Shown: in pieces, positions 1-8,703 of the stretch | Numbering within the stretch: the first letter of the stretch is position 1 | Layout: every line of letters starts with the position of its first letter | Source: Nocardioides albus | GTDB taxonomy: Bacteria > Actinomycetota > Actinomycetes > Propionibacteriales > Nocardioidaceae | Reading direction: 5' to 3' | Length of the DNA: 64,000 bases | NCBI RefSeq assembly: GCF_014648255.1 | Contig: NZ_BMQT01000007.1 | Location: 232,862-296,861, forward strand | Position numbers and translations under genes: made by a program | Notes under the pieces: generated by a model | What the model was told of the DNA's origin: nothing | Seen by the model: the letters and a program-made list of their open reading frames with translations, nothing else | Databases searched by the model: none

Positions 1-47
1 CTCGGCCGACGGGGATGACGCTTCGGCCGACGTACGTGACGCTTCGG
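1..47. repeat. 21-bp intergenic repeat, left edge of an array
   Basis: About two and a half units of the 21-bp repeat family that recurs at 40417-40551 and 44448-44756, here in the GACGCTTCGGCCGACG orientation (units at 17-37 and 38-47, with a partial unit before). It runs directly into the TAG stop (48-50) of the ABC-2 permease, so it sits at the 3' end of a minus-strand operon. The array is cut by the window edge and may be longer. A role as terminator or REP-like element is inferred from position only. Confidence 0.7.
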
Positions 48-1220
48 CTACTCCTCCAGTCGCCAGGCAGCCTTCAGGGAGAGCTGGCCGCCGGTCTGGA
101 GCAGGGCGCGGCTGTAGAGGCGCTCGGCGAGACGTACGAGGGCCACGCCGAAGGCGAGGAGCAGGACCAGGGCGATGATCGGCTCCCACCAGGCGGCGGT
201 CCCGTCGACCAGGCGCATCGGCATCAGGACCGCCGAGAGGGGCGGGATGTAGGAACCGATCACCTCGCCGACGCCGTCGAGGTAGAGGGCGCCGAAGAAC
301 ATCACCATCAGCAGCATCGTGATCGGGGTCGAGGAGGACTGCAGGTCCTCGGTGCGGGAGGCGAGCGCGCCCGCGACCGCCCACAGGGTCGAGAGCACCA
401 CGAATCCGACCAGGAAGAAGATCACGAACCAGCCGATCGCGCCTGACAGCGCCGGCAGCGCGAAGCTGAAGTCGGTCAGGCTCAACCCGACCAGTCCGAC
501 GGCCACGTAGATGAGCATCTGCCCGACGGCGATGACGGCGTTGCCGATGATCTTGCCGGCGAGAAGCTGCCGCAGCGGCACGGCCGCGGCGATCATCTCC
601 ACGATCCTCGACTGCTTCTCCTCCACGACGCTGTTGGCCAGCGTCATCCCGAACATGATGGAGGCGAAGTAGAAGACGATCGCGAGCGCGTAGCCGACCA
701 CCCAGCGGATCGCGGTCAGCTCGCTGTCGCCCTCGATCTGGTCGAGCGCGACCGCCGAGCCCTTGGTCAGCTCGGCCGCGCTGGTGCCCGCCGCTTCGGC
801 GTTCCCGGTGAGGACGATCGCCTCGACCGCCTGCTCGACCACGCCGCGCAGCTCGGAGTCGGCCTCCGCGAGCGTGAGCAGAGTCCAACCGTCCGCGTCC
901 GGATGCAGGTACGCGTCGATCTGCTCCTCCTCGAGCGCGTGCTCGGCGGCGTCCGCGTCGTCGACGGCGACGGGCTCGATGTGCACCTTCTCGTCGATCT
1001 CGGTCGACCGTTCGGCGATGCCCTCGACCATGGCCTGTGACGTCGTCGAGGAGTAGGCGACCTCGTACGTCTTCTCCCGGCTCTCGCTCCACGCGGCGAA
1101 GCCGAGGGCGCCCACGATCACGGCGAGCATGATCACGGTGCCGATGATGGTCGACTTGTCGGTGACGCGGACGGCGATCTCGCGGCGCGCGACGATCTGC
1201 CAGACAGGTTGCGTCCTCAT
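48..1220 (-). CDS. ABC-2 type transporter permease (NatB/YhaP-like)
   Basis: Membrane subunit of an ABC exporter, 390 aa. One N-terminal transmembrane helix (about residues 24-44) is followed by a hydrophilic extracytoplasmic loop of roughly 120 residues, then about five hydrophobic helices from residue 170 to the C-terminus. This is the layout of the NatB/YhaP family of Na+ or drug efflux permeases. Its ATG overlaps the end of the ATPase gene by 4 bp, so the two are translationally coupled. With the upstream histidine kinase and response regulator it makes a four-gene sensor-exporter operon. The substrate cannot be read from sequence. The stop codon abuts a 21-bp repeat unit. Confidence 0.88.
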   Translation of the reverse strand: MRTQPVWQIVARREIAVRVTDKSTIIGTVIMLAVIVGALGFAAWSESREKTYEVAYSSTTSQAMVEGIAERSTEIDEKVHIEPVAVDDADAAEHALEEEQIDAYLHPDADGWTLLTLAEADSELRGVVEQAVEAIVLTGNAEAAGTSAAELTKGSAVALDQIEGDSELTAIRWVVGYALAIVFYFASIMFGMTLANSVVEEKQSRIVEMIAAAVPLRQLLAGKIIGNAVIAVGQMLIYVAVGLVGLSLTDFSFALPALSGAIGWFVIFFLVGFVVLSTLWAVAGALASRTEDLQSSSTPITMLLMVMFFGALYLDGVGEVIGSYIPPLSAVLMPMRLVDGTAAWWEPIIALVLLLAFGVALVRLAERLYSRALLQTGGQLSLKAAWRLEE

Positions 1221-2098
1221 GCGGTGACCTCCCGGTAGATCTCGGACAGGCGGGGTACGACGCGGTGGAAGTCGAGCACGCTCCCGCGGGAGGTGGCCTC
1301 GGCGAGCAGCTTCTGCTCGGCGCCCTCGGCGAGGACCTCGACCTCGGCCTCGGGCCCGGAGACGTCGCGGACGTGGAGGCCCGGGACGTCGCGTACCCAG
1401 CCGGCGTCGCCACCGAGCACGAGCCGGTAGCGCAGCGAGGCGTCGGCGCGCAGCTCCTCACCCGTCCCCTGAGCGACCACGCGTCCACGGGCCATGACGA
1501 CGAGCCGGTCGCACAGCCGGTCGACCAGGTCCAGCTGGTGAGAGGAGAAGACGACGGGTACGCCGTCGCGAGCGTGCTCACGCAGCAGGTCGGCCATCGC
1601 GTCGATGGCGTCGGGATCGAGCCCGGAGAAGGGCTCGTCGAGGACCAGCGCCGCCGGAGCCGGGACGAGCGCGGCGATGATCTGCACGCGCTGCTGGTTG
1701 CCGAGGGACAGCTTCTCCAGCGGGTCCTTCGTGCGCCCGCCGAGACCGAACCGCTCCAGCAGCACGGTGATCTCCCGGCGCGCGTCGGCGGCGCTCATGC
1801 CGCGGAGCCGAGCCAGGTAGACCAGCTGGTCCAGGATCGGCTGCTTCGGGTAGAGACCGCGCTCCTCGGGCATGTAGCCGAAGCGGCGCCGGTCCGCACG
1901 GGTCACCGCGTGGCCCTGCCAGGAGACCGTGCCGGCATGGGCGGCCAGCACCCCCATGATCATCCGCATGGTGGTGGTCTTCCCGGCACCGTTGCCGCCC
2001 ACGAACCCGGTGAGCCCACCGGACGGGACCGGGAAGGACACGTCGTCGACGGCGACCATGTCGCCGAAGCGGCGGGTCAGCCCGCTGACCTCGAGCAT
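1217..2098 (-). CDS. ABC transporter ATP-binding protein (NatA-like)
   Basis: ATPase of the exporter encoded with the following permease, about 293 aa. Visible motifs are Walker A GGNGAGKTTT, signature LSLGNQQR, Walker B LVLDEPFSGLD and the switch-histidine region SSHQLDLV, followed by a C-terminal extension as in the NatA/CcmA drug subfamily. The frame is open 12 codons further upstream, but the ATG at 2098 is preferred: it is preceded by a good ribosome-binding site (GAGGAG) and starts the conserved MLEVSGLTRRFG stretch. It lies 86 bp downstream of the response regulator gene on the same strand. The exported compound is unknown. Confidence 0.92.
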   Translation of the reverse strand: MLEVSGLTRRFGDMVAVDDVSFPVPSGGLTGFVGGNGAGKTTTMRMIMGVLAAHAGTVSWQGHAVTRADRRRFGYMPEERGLYPKQPILDQLVYLARLRGMSAADARREITVLLERFGLGGRTKDPLEKLSLGNQQRVQIIAALVPAPAALVLDEPFSGLDPDAIDAMADLLREHARDGVPVVFSSHQLDLVDRLCDRLVVMARGRVVAQGTGEELRADASLRYRLVLGGDAGWVRDVPGLHVRDVSGPEAEVEVLAEGAEQKLLAEATSRGSVLDFHRVVPRLSEIYREVTA

Positions 2099-2184
2099 CG
2101 ATTCTCCTCTGTTTCGGAAACGAACGAGACTCACGCTATTTCAGGGCCGCGCCCGGCGGATCCGTCGTGAGGATGAACCCGTGC

Positions 2185-2856
2185 TCACTCCTGAGGAGGG
2201 GCAGCGGTAAGCAGCCCGTGGCGATGGATGAAGACGACCATCTGTACGCGGTCGCGCAGCTGCAGCTTGGCCAGACAAGCCGACACGTGCGTCTTCACGG
2301 TCGCCTCGGTCAGGAAGAGCCGGCGAGCGATCTCGTTGTTGCTCAGGCCCTCGCCGATCAGCAGGAGCACCTCGCGCTCACGGGCGGTGAGCAGGGCGAG
2401 CTCGCGTGGTGGCTGCGGTCGTTTCGGCGAGGGCGGGTCGGCGCGGGTCACCCGGCCGATCACGCGCATCGTGACCTCCGGAGCCAGCAGGGCGTGACCG
2501 TCCGCGGCCGCGCGCACCGCCTCGGCCAGCGAGTCGGGGTCGGCGTTCTTGAGCAGGAATCCGCTGGCTCCGGCCGCGAGCGCGTCGAAGAGGTAGTCGT
2601 CGCGGTCGAAGGTGGTCAGGATGATCACCTTGGCGTGCCCCTCGGCGACCACCGTACGCGTCGCCTCGATGCCGTCGGTGCCGGGCATCTGCACGTCCAT
2701 CAGCACCACGTCGGGTTGCAGCTCGCGCGCCTTGGCGATCGCGTCGGCACCGTCGGAGGCCTCGCCGACCACCTCGATGTCATCCTCCAACGAGAGGATG
2801 AGACGAAACCCCGAGCGCACCAGTTGCTGGTCGTCGGCGATCAGCACCCGGATCAT
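2185..2856 (-). CDS. NarL/LuxR-family two-component response regulator
   Basis: Transcriptional response regulator, 223 aa. The N-terminal receiver domain has the acidic pair near residues 8-9 and the phospho-acceptor Asp54 in VVLMDVQMP. The C-terminal LuxR-type helix-turn-helix contains LTAREREVLLLIGEGLSN and EATVKTHVSACLAKL. Its start overlaps the histidine kinase stop by 4 bp, so the pair is clearly cognate. The neighbouring ABC exporter genes are the obvious targets, as is common for exporters controlled by DesK-type kinases, but no operator was identified. Confidence 0.93.
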   Translation of the reverse strand: MIRVLIADDQQLVRSGFRLILSLEDDIEVVGEASDGADAIAKARELQPDVVLMDVQMPGTDGIEATRTVVAEGHAKVIILTTFDRDDYLFDALAAGASGFLLKNADPDSLAEAVRAAADGHALLAPEVTMRVIGRVTRADPPSPKRPQPPRELALLTAREREVLLLIGEGLSNNEIARRLFLTEATVKTHVSACLAKLQLRDRVQMVVFIHRHGLLTAAPPQE

Positions 2857-4223
2857 CGCGCCGCTCCCGTCGAGAGGACAGGAGAGTCGAGCGGGAATCT
2901 GACCCGCACCCGGAAACCCTGCACGGCCCTGGGCCCGATGTCGACCTCCGCCTTCCGGATGGCTGCCCGCTCGCGTACGCCCAGCAGGCCCAGTCCGCTG
3001 CCAGAGGTGCCGTGTCGGGGCCGGCCGTTGTCGGTGATCTCGACCTCGGCGTACGGCGCTGCCGCCGAGCGGTCGACGCGGAGGACGACCTGGGCGCGGT
3101 CGGCGGTGGAGTGGCGGCGGACGTTGGCCAGCGCCTCCTGGACGATGCGATAGACCGAGTGCGCCAGCGGTGTCGTCAGCTCATCGACCGGGCCGACGGC
3201 CTCGTAGTCGACCCGCAGCCCGCTGTCTCGCACCTCGTCCAGGAGCGCGGGCAGGTCCTCGAGACGGGGCTCGGGGCGGCGTATGTCGGAGCTGTCCGTC
3301 CCCGGGTCGCTCGCCGGGTCGCGCAGGGTGCCGAGCAGCGAGCGCATCTGTGTGACCGCCTCGCGTGCGGAGGTCTCGACGTTGCCGAGCGCCTCGGCGG
3401 CGCCCTCGATGTCACCGGGACGTCCACGTTCGAGCAGCTTTCGCCCGGCCGCGGCCTGGACGCCGACGACCGCGACGTGGTGGGCGACGACGTCGTGCAG
3501 CTCGCGGGCGATGCGCAGGCGCTCGTCGATCACGGCGCGCCGCTGGAGCTGTCCGGACTGGGCCGCGATGGTCGCGGCCTGCTGGGCGAGCTCGGCCTTC
3601 TGGCGCGCGCCGCGCCAGGCGACCTGGCCGCCGACGATCGCACCGGCGAAGTAGAGCAGGTTGATGACCGTGGTGAGCAGCACGTAGGCGGTCACCGGGC
3701 CGATGAGCGAGGAGCCCTCCGCGTCCGCGGTCGACTCACGGATCTCGTCTATACCGCTGCCGACGGCGAACTGCCAGGCGATCCAGGCGAACATGAACAG
3801 CGTGATCAGTCCCATCACGACGACCATGTCCCGCCTGCGCCGCGCCCAGGCCGCTCCGGCGAAGAAGGCGAGGAAGTAGATGATCTGCATGGGCAGCAGA
3901 CCCATCACCATCGGGAGCCACACCCCGGTGACGAACATGTGGAGACCGGCCAGGAGTGCGACCGTGAGCGGGAAGCGCCGCCGGAAGACGAGCAGCGCCG
4001 CACCGATGAGCACCGCCGCCCACTCGACCCAGATCGGTGCCTCGCTGGAGTCGAGCGTCCCGACCCCGCGGATCAGCTCCAGGGTGACCACGCTGGCGAC
4101 CAGCACGGTCGCCCCGACCAGCCAGTCGCCGGCCGAGATCGAGCCCTCCCGCTCCCAGTCGTCGTCGGTCGCGAAGAAGGTCGCCAGCCGGCCGGGCGAA
4201 CCGGTGGTGTCATGCGAAGTCAC
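2853..4223 (-). CDS. Sensor histidine kinase (HisKA_3 type)
   Basis: Membrane sensor kinase, 456 aa. About six hydrophobic segments lie between residues 33 and 205. A short coiled region then leads to the HisKA_3 dimerisation motif ARELHDVVAHH, with the likely phosphorylated His243, and a C-terminal HATPase with TDNG and GSGLGLLGVRERA. The architecture matches DesK/NarX-like kinases that pair with LuxR-type regulators. It is the first gene of the operon kinase-regulator-ABC ATPase-ABC permease. The many transmembrane helices and small loops suggest sensing within or at the membrane, which is inference. Confidence 0.92.
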   Translation of the reverse strand: MTSHDTTGSPGRLATFFATDDDWEREGSISAGDWLVGATVLVASVVTLELIRGVGTLDSSEAPIWVEWAAVLIGAALLVFRRRFPLTVALLAGLHMFVTGVWLPMVMGLLPMQIIYFLAFFAGAAWARRRRDMVVVMGLITLFMFAWIAWQFAVGSGIDEIRESTADAEGSSLIGPVTAYVLLTTVINLLYFAGAIVGGQVAWRGARQKAELAQQAATIAAQSGQLQRRAVIDERLRIARELHDVVAHHVAVVGVQAAAGRKLLERGRPGDIEGAAEALGNVETSAREAVTQMRSLLGTLRDPASDPGTDSSDIRRPEPRLEDLPALLDEVRDSGLRVDYEAVGPVDELTTPLAHSVYRIVQEALANVRRHSTADRAQVVLRVDRSAAAPYAEVEITDNGRPRHGTSGSGLGLLGVRERAAIRKAEVDIGPRAVQGFRVRVRFPLDSPVLSTGAAR

Positions 4224-4286
4224 CCGGTAACCCTAGTTCCAGGGACCGGCACAGTCCTCAGTCTGAAGTCGGAGTCACGGGGCCGG

Positions 4287-5903
4287 TCAGTCGGCGGTCA
4301 GCACGTCGCGTACGACATGGCCTGCCGAGTCCGCGCCGGAGCTGCCGCCCTCCACGAGAGCGGCGACGGCGATGCGGTCGTCGTACGCCGTGAACCAGCC
4401 GTTGGTGCGGTCGCCCTCCTCCGCGGTGCCGGTCTTGGCGCCGACGCCGGGGAGATCGCCGACACGCGGAGCAGCCGAGCCGTGCGCGGCCGCCGCCGCC
4501 ATCATGGTCCGCAGGTAGCCCGCGGTGCGTGCGGAGATCGGGCGGGGAGCCTTCGCCTGCGGCTGGTTCTTCATGATGATCGGCTGCTCGAACCCGCCGT
4601 TGGCCACCGTCGCGGCGATCGAGGCGATGAACAGCGGGGTGGCGGTGACCTTGCCCTGGCCGATGAACTGGGCGGCCTGATCGCCGCCCTCGACGTCCGC
4701 CGGGATGGAGGGGTCACGCGTGCCGACACCGCCGCCGATCGACCACGACCCCATCCCGAACACCTCGGTCGCCTCCCGGTGGAGCGCCGAGGCGTCGCCG
4801 TCGTTGACCAGGTGGTTGAAGCCGTCCTTGATGAACGCGGTGTTGCACGAGACCGTGAACGCCTCCGCGACGGTGGCACCCTCGTCGGGGCTGACGCCGG
4901 GGTCGTTGCCGAAGGTCTGCCCGTTGGCGAGCACCGAGTCCGGGCACGGGGCGGCGCTGCCGGGGTGCAGCCCCGCGAGGTCGAAGAGGGCAGCGGCGGA
5001 GACGATCTTCAGCGTCGATCCCGGCGCCTTGACCGCGTTGATCGCGATGTTGCCGCTGTCCCCGGAGTAGGCGATCGCCAGGATGTGCCCGGTGCGCCAG
5101 TCCAGCGCCACGACCCCGGCCGGCATCCCGTCGAGCACCGGGTTCTCGACCGCCTTCTCGGCGGCCGCCTGGAGGCGGGCGTCGATGGTCGTACGAATCG
5201 CCGGAGCCTTCGACGAGGACAGCACCGCGAGCGTCTTGACCTGGGTGCCGGCGGAGTCGACGATCGCGACGCCGTGGCCGGGCCTGCCGCCGTCCCCGTC
5301 GGCGTCGTCCCGGATGGACGCGGCGATGTCGACCAGGGACGGGAAGTCCTGCAGGTTCTTCCGCCCGTCGGCGGTGGCCGGCCGGGCGGTCATGAACTCG
5401 TCCGTGAGCTCACCGGCGGCCAGCGACTGGCCGGTTGCGAGCTCGGGGTGAAGCACGGTGTGGTCCCACCGCACCGCCGTGTAGCCGTCCTCGTCCTGGA
5501 CGACACCGAGCGCGCTCGGGTACGCCCACCGCCCGTCGGCCACGTTCGCCACCACGTCGAACTCGACCGTGGTCGTGCCGTCCGGCGACGATTCGCGCAC
5601 CGCCAGCCCGCTGAACGCGATCTTCGTGAGACCGAGGTCGTCGGCGTACGACTGGAGCGCTGCCGTCGCGGAGTCGGCCGCGTCCGTGAGCGCCCCGGCC
5701 TCGGCCGGCTTGTCGCGCGCCCAGCCGTCGAGGAACGCCTGCGCGGCCTTCGTCGCCGCGGCGGCCGACGGCGGCTCGCTCGACTTCTCCTCCGGGTCGT
5801 AGGAGTTCGTGGTGTCCTGGAACACGAAGAACCACCCCGCCCCCATGAGGACGAGCAGCACCAGGCCGCCGCAGATGATGGCGATGTTCGCCCTCCGAGT
5901 CAT
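4287..5903 (-). CDS. Penicillin-binding transpeptidase with NTF2-like N-terminal domain
   Basis: Cell-wall D,D-transpeptidase, about 538 aa from the ATG at 5903. It has an N-terminal membrane anchor (residues 7-28) and an NTF2/MecA-N-like domain (about 45-165). The transpeptidase domain carries all three catalytic motifs: S296-T-L-K, S352-C-N and K490-T-G. It resembles actinobacterial PbpA/MecA-like class B enzymes. An alternative start 11 codons upstream (5936) cannot be excluded, since neither start has a strong ribosome-binding site. The gene stands alone between the helicase and the kinase operon, same strand. Confidence 0.9.
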   Translation of the reverse strand: MTRRANIAIICGGLVLLVLMGAGWFFVFQDTTNSYDPEEKSSEPPSAAAATKAAQAFLDGWARDKPAEAGALTDAADSATAALQSYADDLGLTKIAFSGLAVRESSPDGTTTVEFDVVANVADGRWAYPSALGVVQDEDGYTAVRWDHTVLHPELATGQSLAAGELTDEFMTARPATADGRKNLQDFPSLVDIAASIRDDADGDGGRPGHGVAIVDSAGTQVKTLAVLSSSKAPAIRTTIDARLQAAAEKAVENPVLDGMPAGVVALDWRTGHILAIAYSGDSGNIAINAVKAPGSTLKIVSAAALFDLAGLHPGSAAPCPDSVLANGQTFGNDPGVSPDEGATVAEAFTVSCNTAFIKDGFNHLVNDGDASALHREATEVFGMGSWSIGGGVGTRDPSIPADVEGGDQAAQFIGQGKVTATPLFIASIAATVANGGFEQPIIMKNQPQAKAPRPISARTAGYLRTMMAAAAAHGSAAPRVGDLPGVGAKTGTAEEGDRTNGWFTAYDDRIAVAALVEGGSSGADSAGHVVRDVLTAD

Positions 5904-5973
5904 GGGCGGAGAGTAAGGCGATACCCGGCCCCGCATGACCGATCCGGCGAACTGTTACCCGGATGTTCTCGGT

Positions 5974-6018
5974 CCCGCTGGTCGGCGCGCGAGCTGCGCT
6001 CGCGGCCCTACCAGCGGG
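5974..6018 (-). terminator. Stem-loop downstream of the DEAD-box helicase
   Basis: Two 21-nt arms (5974-5994 and 5998-6018) pair with a 3-nt loop and only a few mismatches; the outer part CCCGCTGGT pairs with ACCAGCGGG. It lies 9 bp beyond the helicase stop and before the PBP start region. There is no clear U-tract, as is usual in high-GC actinobacteria. Its GCTGGT/ACCAGC ends resemble the third dispersed repeat family seen at 14555-14597 and 48672-48718. Confidence 0.6.
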
Positions 6019-6027
6019 TCAGGTGGA

Positions 6028-7329
6028 TCAGCGGGCGCCGGTGGTGCGCTGACGCTTGCGGGCGCGCGAGCCGGGGCGGCTCTTCCGGTTGCCGGTGCCC
6101 TCGCCGGCGGGGCGGCGGGGAGGCTGCTGAGCGGCGACCGGGACGAACGGCCCGGGGTGGTTGCGCTCGCCCGGAGCCAGCTCGACGAGGATCGGGTGGC
6201 TGGGACCGTCGAGGCGCGTGGTGGTCGGCTTGATCCCGGCGGCCCGGGTCAGGGTGCGTACGTCCTTGACCTGGTCGGGCAGCATCAGCGTGACCACGGT
6301 GCCGGAGGCACCGGCGCGGGCCGTACGCCCCGAGCGGTGCAGGTAGGCCTTGTGCTCGGCGGGCGGGTCGGCGTGGACCACGAGGGTGACGTCGTCGACG
6401 TGGATGCCGCGGGCGGCGATGTCGGTGGCCACGAGAGTGGTCGCCCGGCCGGAGTGGAAGGCGTCCAGGTTGCGGACGCGGGCGTTCTGGGAGAGGTCAC
6501 CGTGGAGCTCGACGGCCGGGATGCCGGCGCGGCCGAGCTGGCGGGCGACGCCCTTGGCGCCGTGCTTGGTGCGGGTGAAGACGACGGTGCGGCCTGGCGC
6601 GGCGGCCAGGTCGGCGAGCACCTGGATGCGGTGCTCACGCGCGGCGAGGTGGAGGACGTGGTGCTCCATCTCGGCGACCGGCGACTGGGCGGAGTCGGCC
6701 TCGTGGATCACAGGCTGCTGGAGGAACTGCTTGACCAGCACGTTGACGCCCTTGTCGAGCGTCGCGCTGAACAGGAGGCGCTGGCTGCCCTTCGGGGTCA
6801 TCGTCAGCAGCCTGCGAACGGCGGGCAGGAAGCCGAGGTCGGCCATGTGGTCGGCCTCGTCGAGCACGGTGATCTCGATCGAGGACAGGTCGGCGTGACG
6901 CTGCGCGATCAGGTCCTCGAGCCGGCCTGGGCAGGCCAGCACGACGTCTGCGCCCTTGCGCAGTCCGACGACCTGGGGGTTCTGGCCGACGCCGCCGAAG
7001 ACGGTCTGCATGCTGAGGCCGGCCGCGGCGGCGAGCGGACGAAGCGCCTCCTCGATCTGCCGGACGAGCTCACGGGTCGGCGCGAGCACGAGTGCCCGCG
7101 GCTTGCCGGGCTTCGCCTTCGGGCCGGCCGCGAGGCGGGCGACGAGGGGGACGAGGAAGGCGTACGTCTTGCCGGACCCGGTCCGCCCACGGCCGAGGAC
7201 ATCGCGGCCGGCGAGGGAGTCGGGCAGCGTCGCGGCCTGGATGGGTGTGGGGGTCGTGATGCCGTGGTGGGTCAGAACGGCGGAAAGGTCTGCGGGCACG
7301 CCAAGCGCGCTGAAGCTCTGCTGAGACAA
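6028..7329 (-). CDS. DEAD/DEAH-box ATP-dependent RNA helicase
   Basis: RNA helicase of the RhlE/DeaD type, 433 aa. The motifs in order are the Q motif (TPTPIQAATLPD), motif I GRGRTGSGKT, Ia PTRELVRQI, motif II DEAD in VLDEADHMADLG, motif III SATLD, and C-terminal motifs with ATDIAARGIHV and HRSGRTARAG. The basic C-terminal tail (RKSRPGSRARKRQRTT) is typical for RNA binding. The start is an unusual TTG (7329) giving MSQQSFSALGVPADL; the first residues match family N-termini, so the TTG is plausible, but a downstream GTG inside LGVPAD is an alternative. It is monocistronic. Confidence 0.92.
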   Translation of the reverse strand: MSQQSFSALGVPADLSAVLTHHGITTPTPIQAATLPDSLAGRDVLGRGRTGSGKTYAFLVPLVARLAAGPKAKPGKPRALVLAPTRELVRQIEEALRPLAAAAGLSMQTVFGGVGQNPQVVGLRKGADVVLACPGRLEDLIAQRHADLSSIEITVLDEADHMADLGFLPAVRRLLTMTPKGSQRLLFSATLDKGVNVLVKQFLQQPVIHEADSAQSPVAEMEHHVLHLAAREHRIQVLADLAAAPGRTVVFTRTKHGAKGVARQLGRAGIPAVELHGDLSQNARVRNLDAFHSGRATTLVATDIAARGIHVDDVTLVVHADPPAEHKAYLHRSGRTARAGASGTVVTLMLPDQVKDVRTLTRAAGIKPTTTRLDGPSHPILVELAPGERNHPGPFVPVAAQQPPRRPAGEGTGNRKSRPGSRARKRQRTTGAR

Positions 7330-7532
7330 GGAGAAGTCAACTTTTCATAAGCGAGGTGTCTCGCCATAGATGAGTTACCGAGTCCAGAGTTCGGCGAGAG
7401 CGGCCGGGGGCAAGACCGGAACGGGCCGCTGTTGAGATAGATACTACGGGTAGGTGACCCGTCCACCAGAATCCTCGGTCTCTCCCGGGGTCTAGATGAT
7501 TACGCGCCGAGTCGGCTACACCAGGTCTGCGC

Positions 7533-8687
7533 TTACGCCCAAGGGTCGACGAGGATCTTCGCGTGCGTCTCCGGGTCGGCCAGGTCCGAGAACGCCTGGG
7601 CGACCCCGTCGAGCCCGACGGTGCCGGTGTGCAGCGGCGACGGGTCGACCTTCCCACCGGCGATCAGCTCCAGCGTGCGCGCGAACTCCGCCGGGTCGTA
7701 GCCGAAGACGAACCGGAGGTCGATCTCCTTGTGGATCGCGACGGCGGGCCGGATCGTGTCCGGCTCCATGCACACTCCGACCACGACGACACGCGTGTGC
7801 AGCGGGGCGGCGGTCATGATCTGCTCGAGCATCCCCGGCACACCGACGCACTCGAAGACCACCGGTCCGGTCGGCGACTGCCCGAGGCGGTCGGCGTTGA
7901 GCAGCACCGTCTCCCAGGGCAGCAGCGGGATGCGGCGCACGAGCTGCATCGCGTCGATCCCGAAGCTCAGGTAGTCGGGCAGCGACGTGACCGGACCACG
8001 CTGTCGGTAGGCGTCCCACGGGGAGGACTCGCGCGGGTCGACGACCACGTCGGCACCGCACTCCACCGCCAGCGCACGACGCGCGGGGGAGAGGTCGGAG
8101 GCGACCACCGTCTTCACCCCTTGCGCCTTGAGCATGAGGATGACGGCCAGCCCGATCGGGCCGCAGCCGATGACCACGGCCGGCCGCCGTGCGGAGACCG
8201 CCCCGCGACGTACGGCGTGGAGGGCGACGGCCAGCGGCTCGGTGAAAACGGCCCGGTCGGGCGAGACGTCGTCGGGCACCGGGAAGGTGAAGGCCTCCTG
8301 GACGACGCAGTACTCCGCGAAGCCGCCCGGGGAGTCGACGTCGAAACCGACCATGTGGACCGCCCCGTCCGTACGCAGCACCGGCAGCGCCGTCACCGAG
8401 GTGCCCGGCTTCCAGCGGCCACGGGTCTGTGGTCCGTAGGCCACGACCGAGCCGAGAAGCTCGTGCCCCAGGACGATCTCCTGCTCGGGCGTCATCGCGG
8501 TGGTGTAGCCGATCTCGGTGACGACCTGGTTGAGCTCGTCGCTGTGCTCGCGGACATGCAGGTCGGAGCCGCAGATCCCGGCGCGGAGCACCCTGATCAG
8601 CAGCTGACCCGGCCCGGGCTCCGGACGCGGCACCGACCGCACCGACAGCTCGCCGTTGTGGACCACGGTTGCGCGCATCTGGTTCAT
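7533..8687 (-). CDS. Zinc-type alcohol/threonine dehydrogenase (MDR family)
   Basis: NAD(P)-dependent medium-chain dehydrogenase, about 384 aa. It has the catalytic zinc-site motif GICGSDLHV, GHELLGSVV, and the nucleotide-binding loop VIGCGPIGLAVI. The four-cysteine structural zinc lobe between residues about 90 and 115 is not visible. I start it at 8687 (MNQMRATVV), because the extra 57 upstream codons are out of family and overlap the neighbouring gene's 3' end. It lies 16 bp downstream of the membrane protein gene 8704-9714 on the same strand. The substrate is not predictable. Confidence 0.88.
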   Translation of the reverse strand: MNQMRATVVHNGELSVRSVPRPEPGPGQLLIRVLRAGICGSDLHVREHSDELNQVVTEIGYTTAMTPEQEIVLGHELLGSVVAYGPQTRGRWKPGTSVTALPVLRTDGAVHMVGFDVDSPGGFAEYCVVQEAFTFPVPDDVSPDRAVFTEPLAVALHAVRRGAVSARRPAVVIGCGPIGLAVILMLKAQGVKTVVASDLSPARRALAVECGADVVVDPRESSPWDAYRQRGPVTSLPDYLSFGIDAMQLVRRIPLLPWETVLLNADRLGQSPTGPVVFECVGVPGMLEQIMTAAPLHTRVVVVGVCMEPDTIRPAVAIHKEIDLRFVFGYDPAEFARTLELIAGGKVDPSPLHTGTVGLDGVAQAFSDLADPETHAKILVDPWA

Positions 8688-8703
8688 CGGCGCCGACGCT
8701 ACC

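Noticed and set aside
3012-6233. A 1073-codon plus-strand open frame
   Set aside because: It is antisense to the histidine kinase and PBP genes, both with full motifs. High-GC third-position bias keeps antisense frames open, and the translation is low-complexity Arg/Gly/Asp/His.
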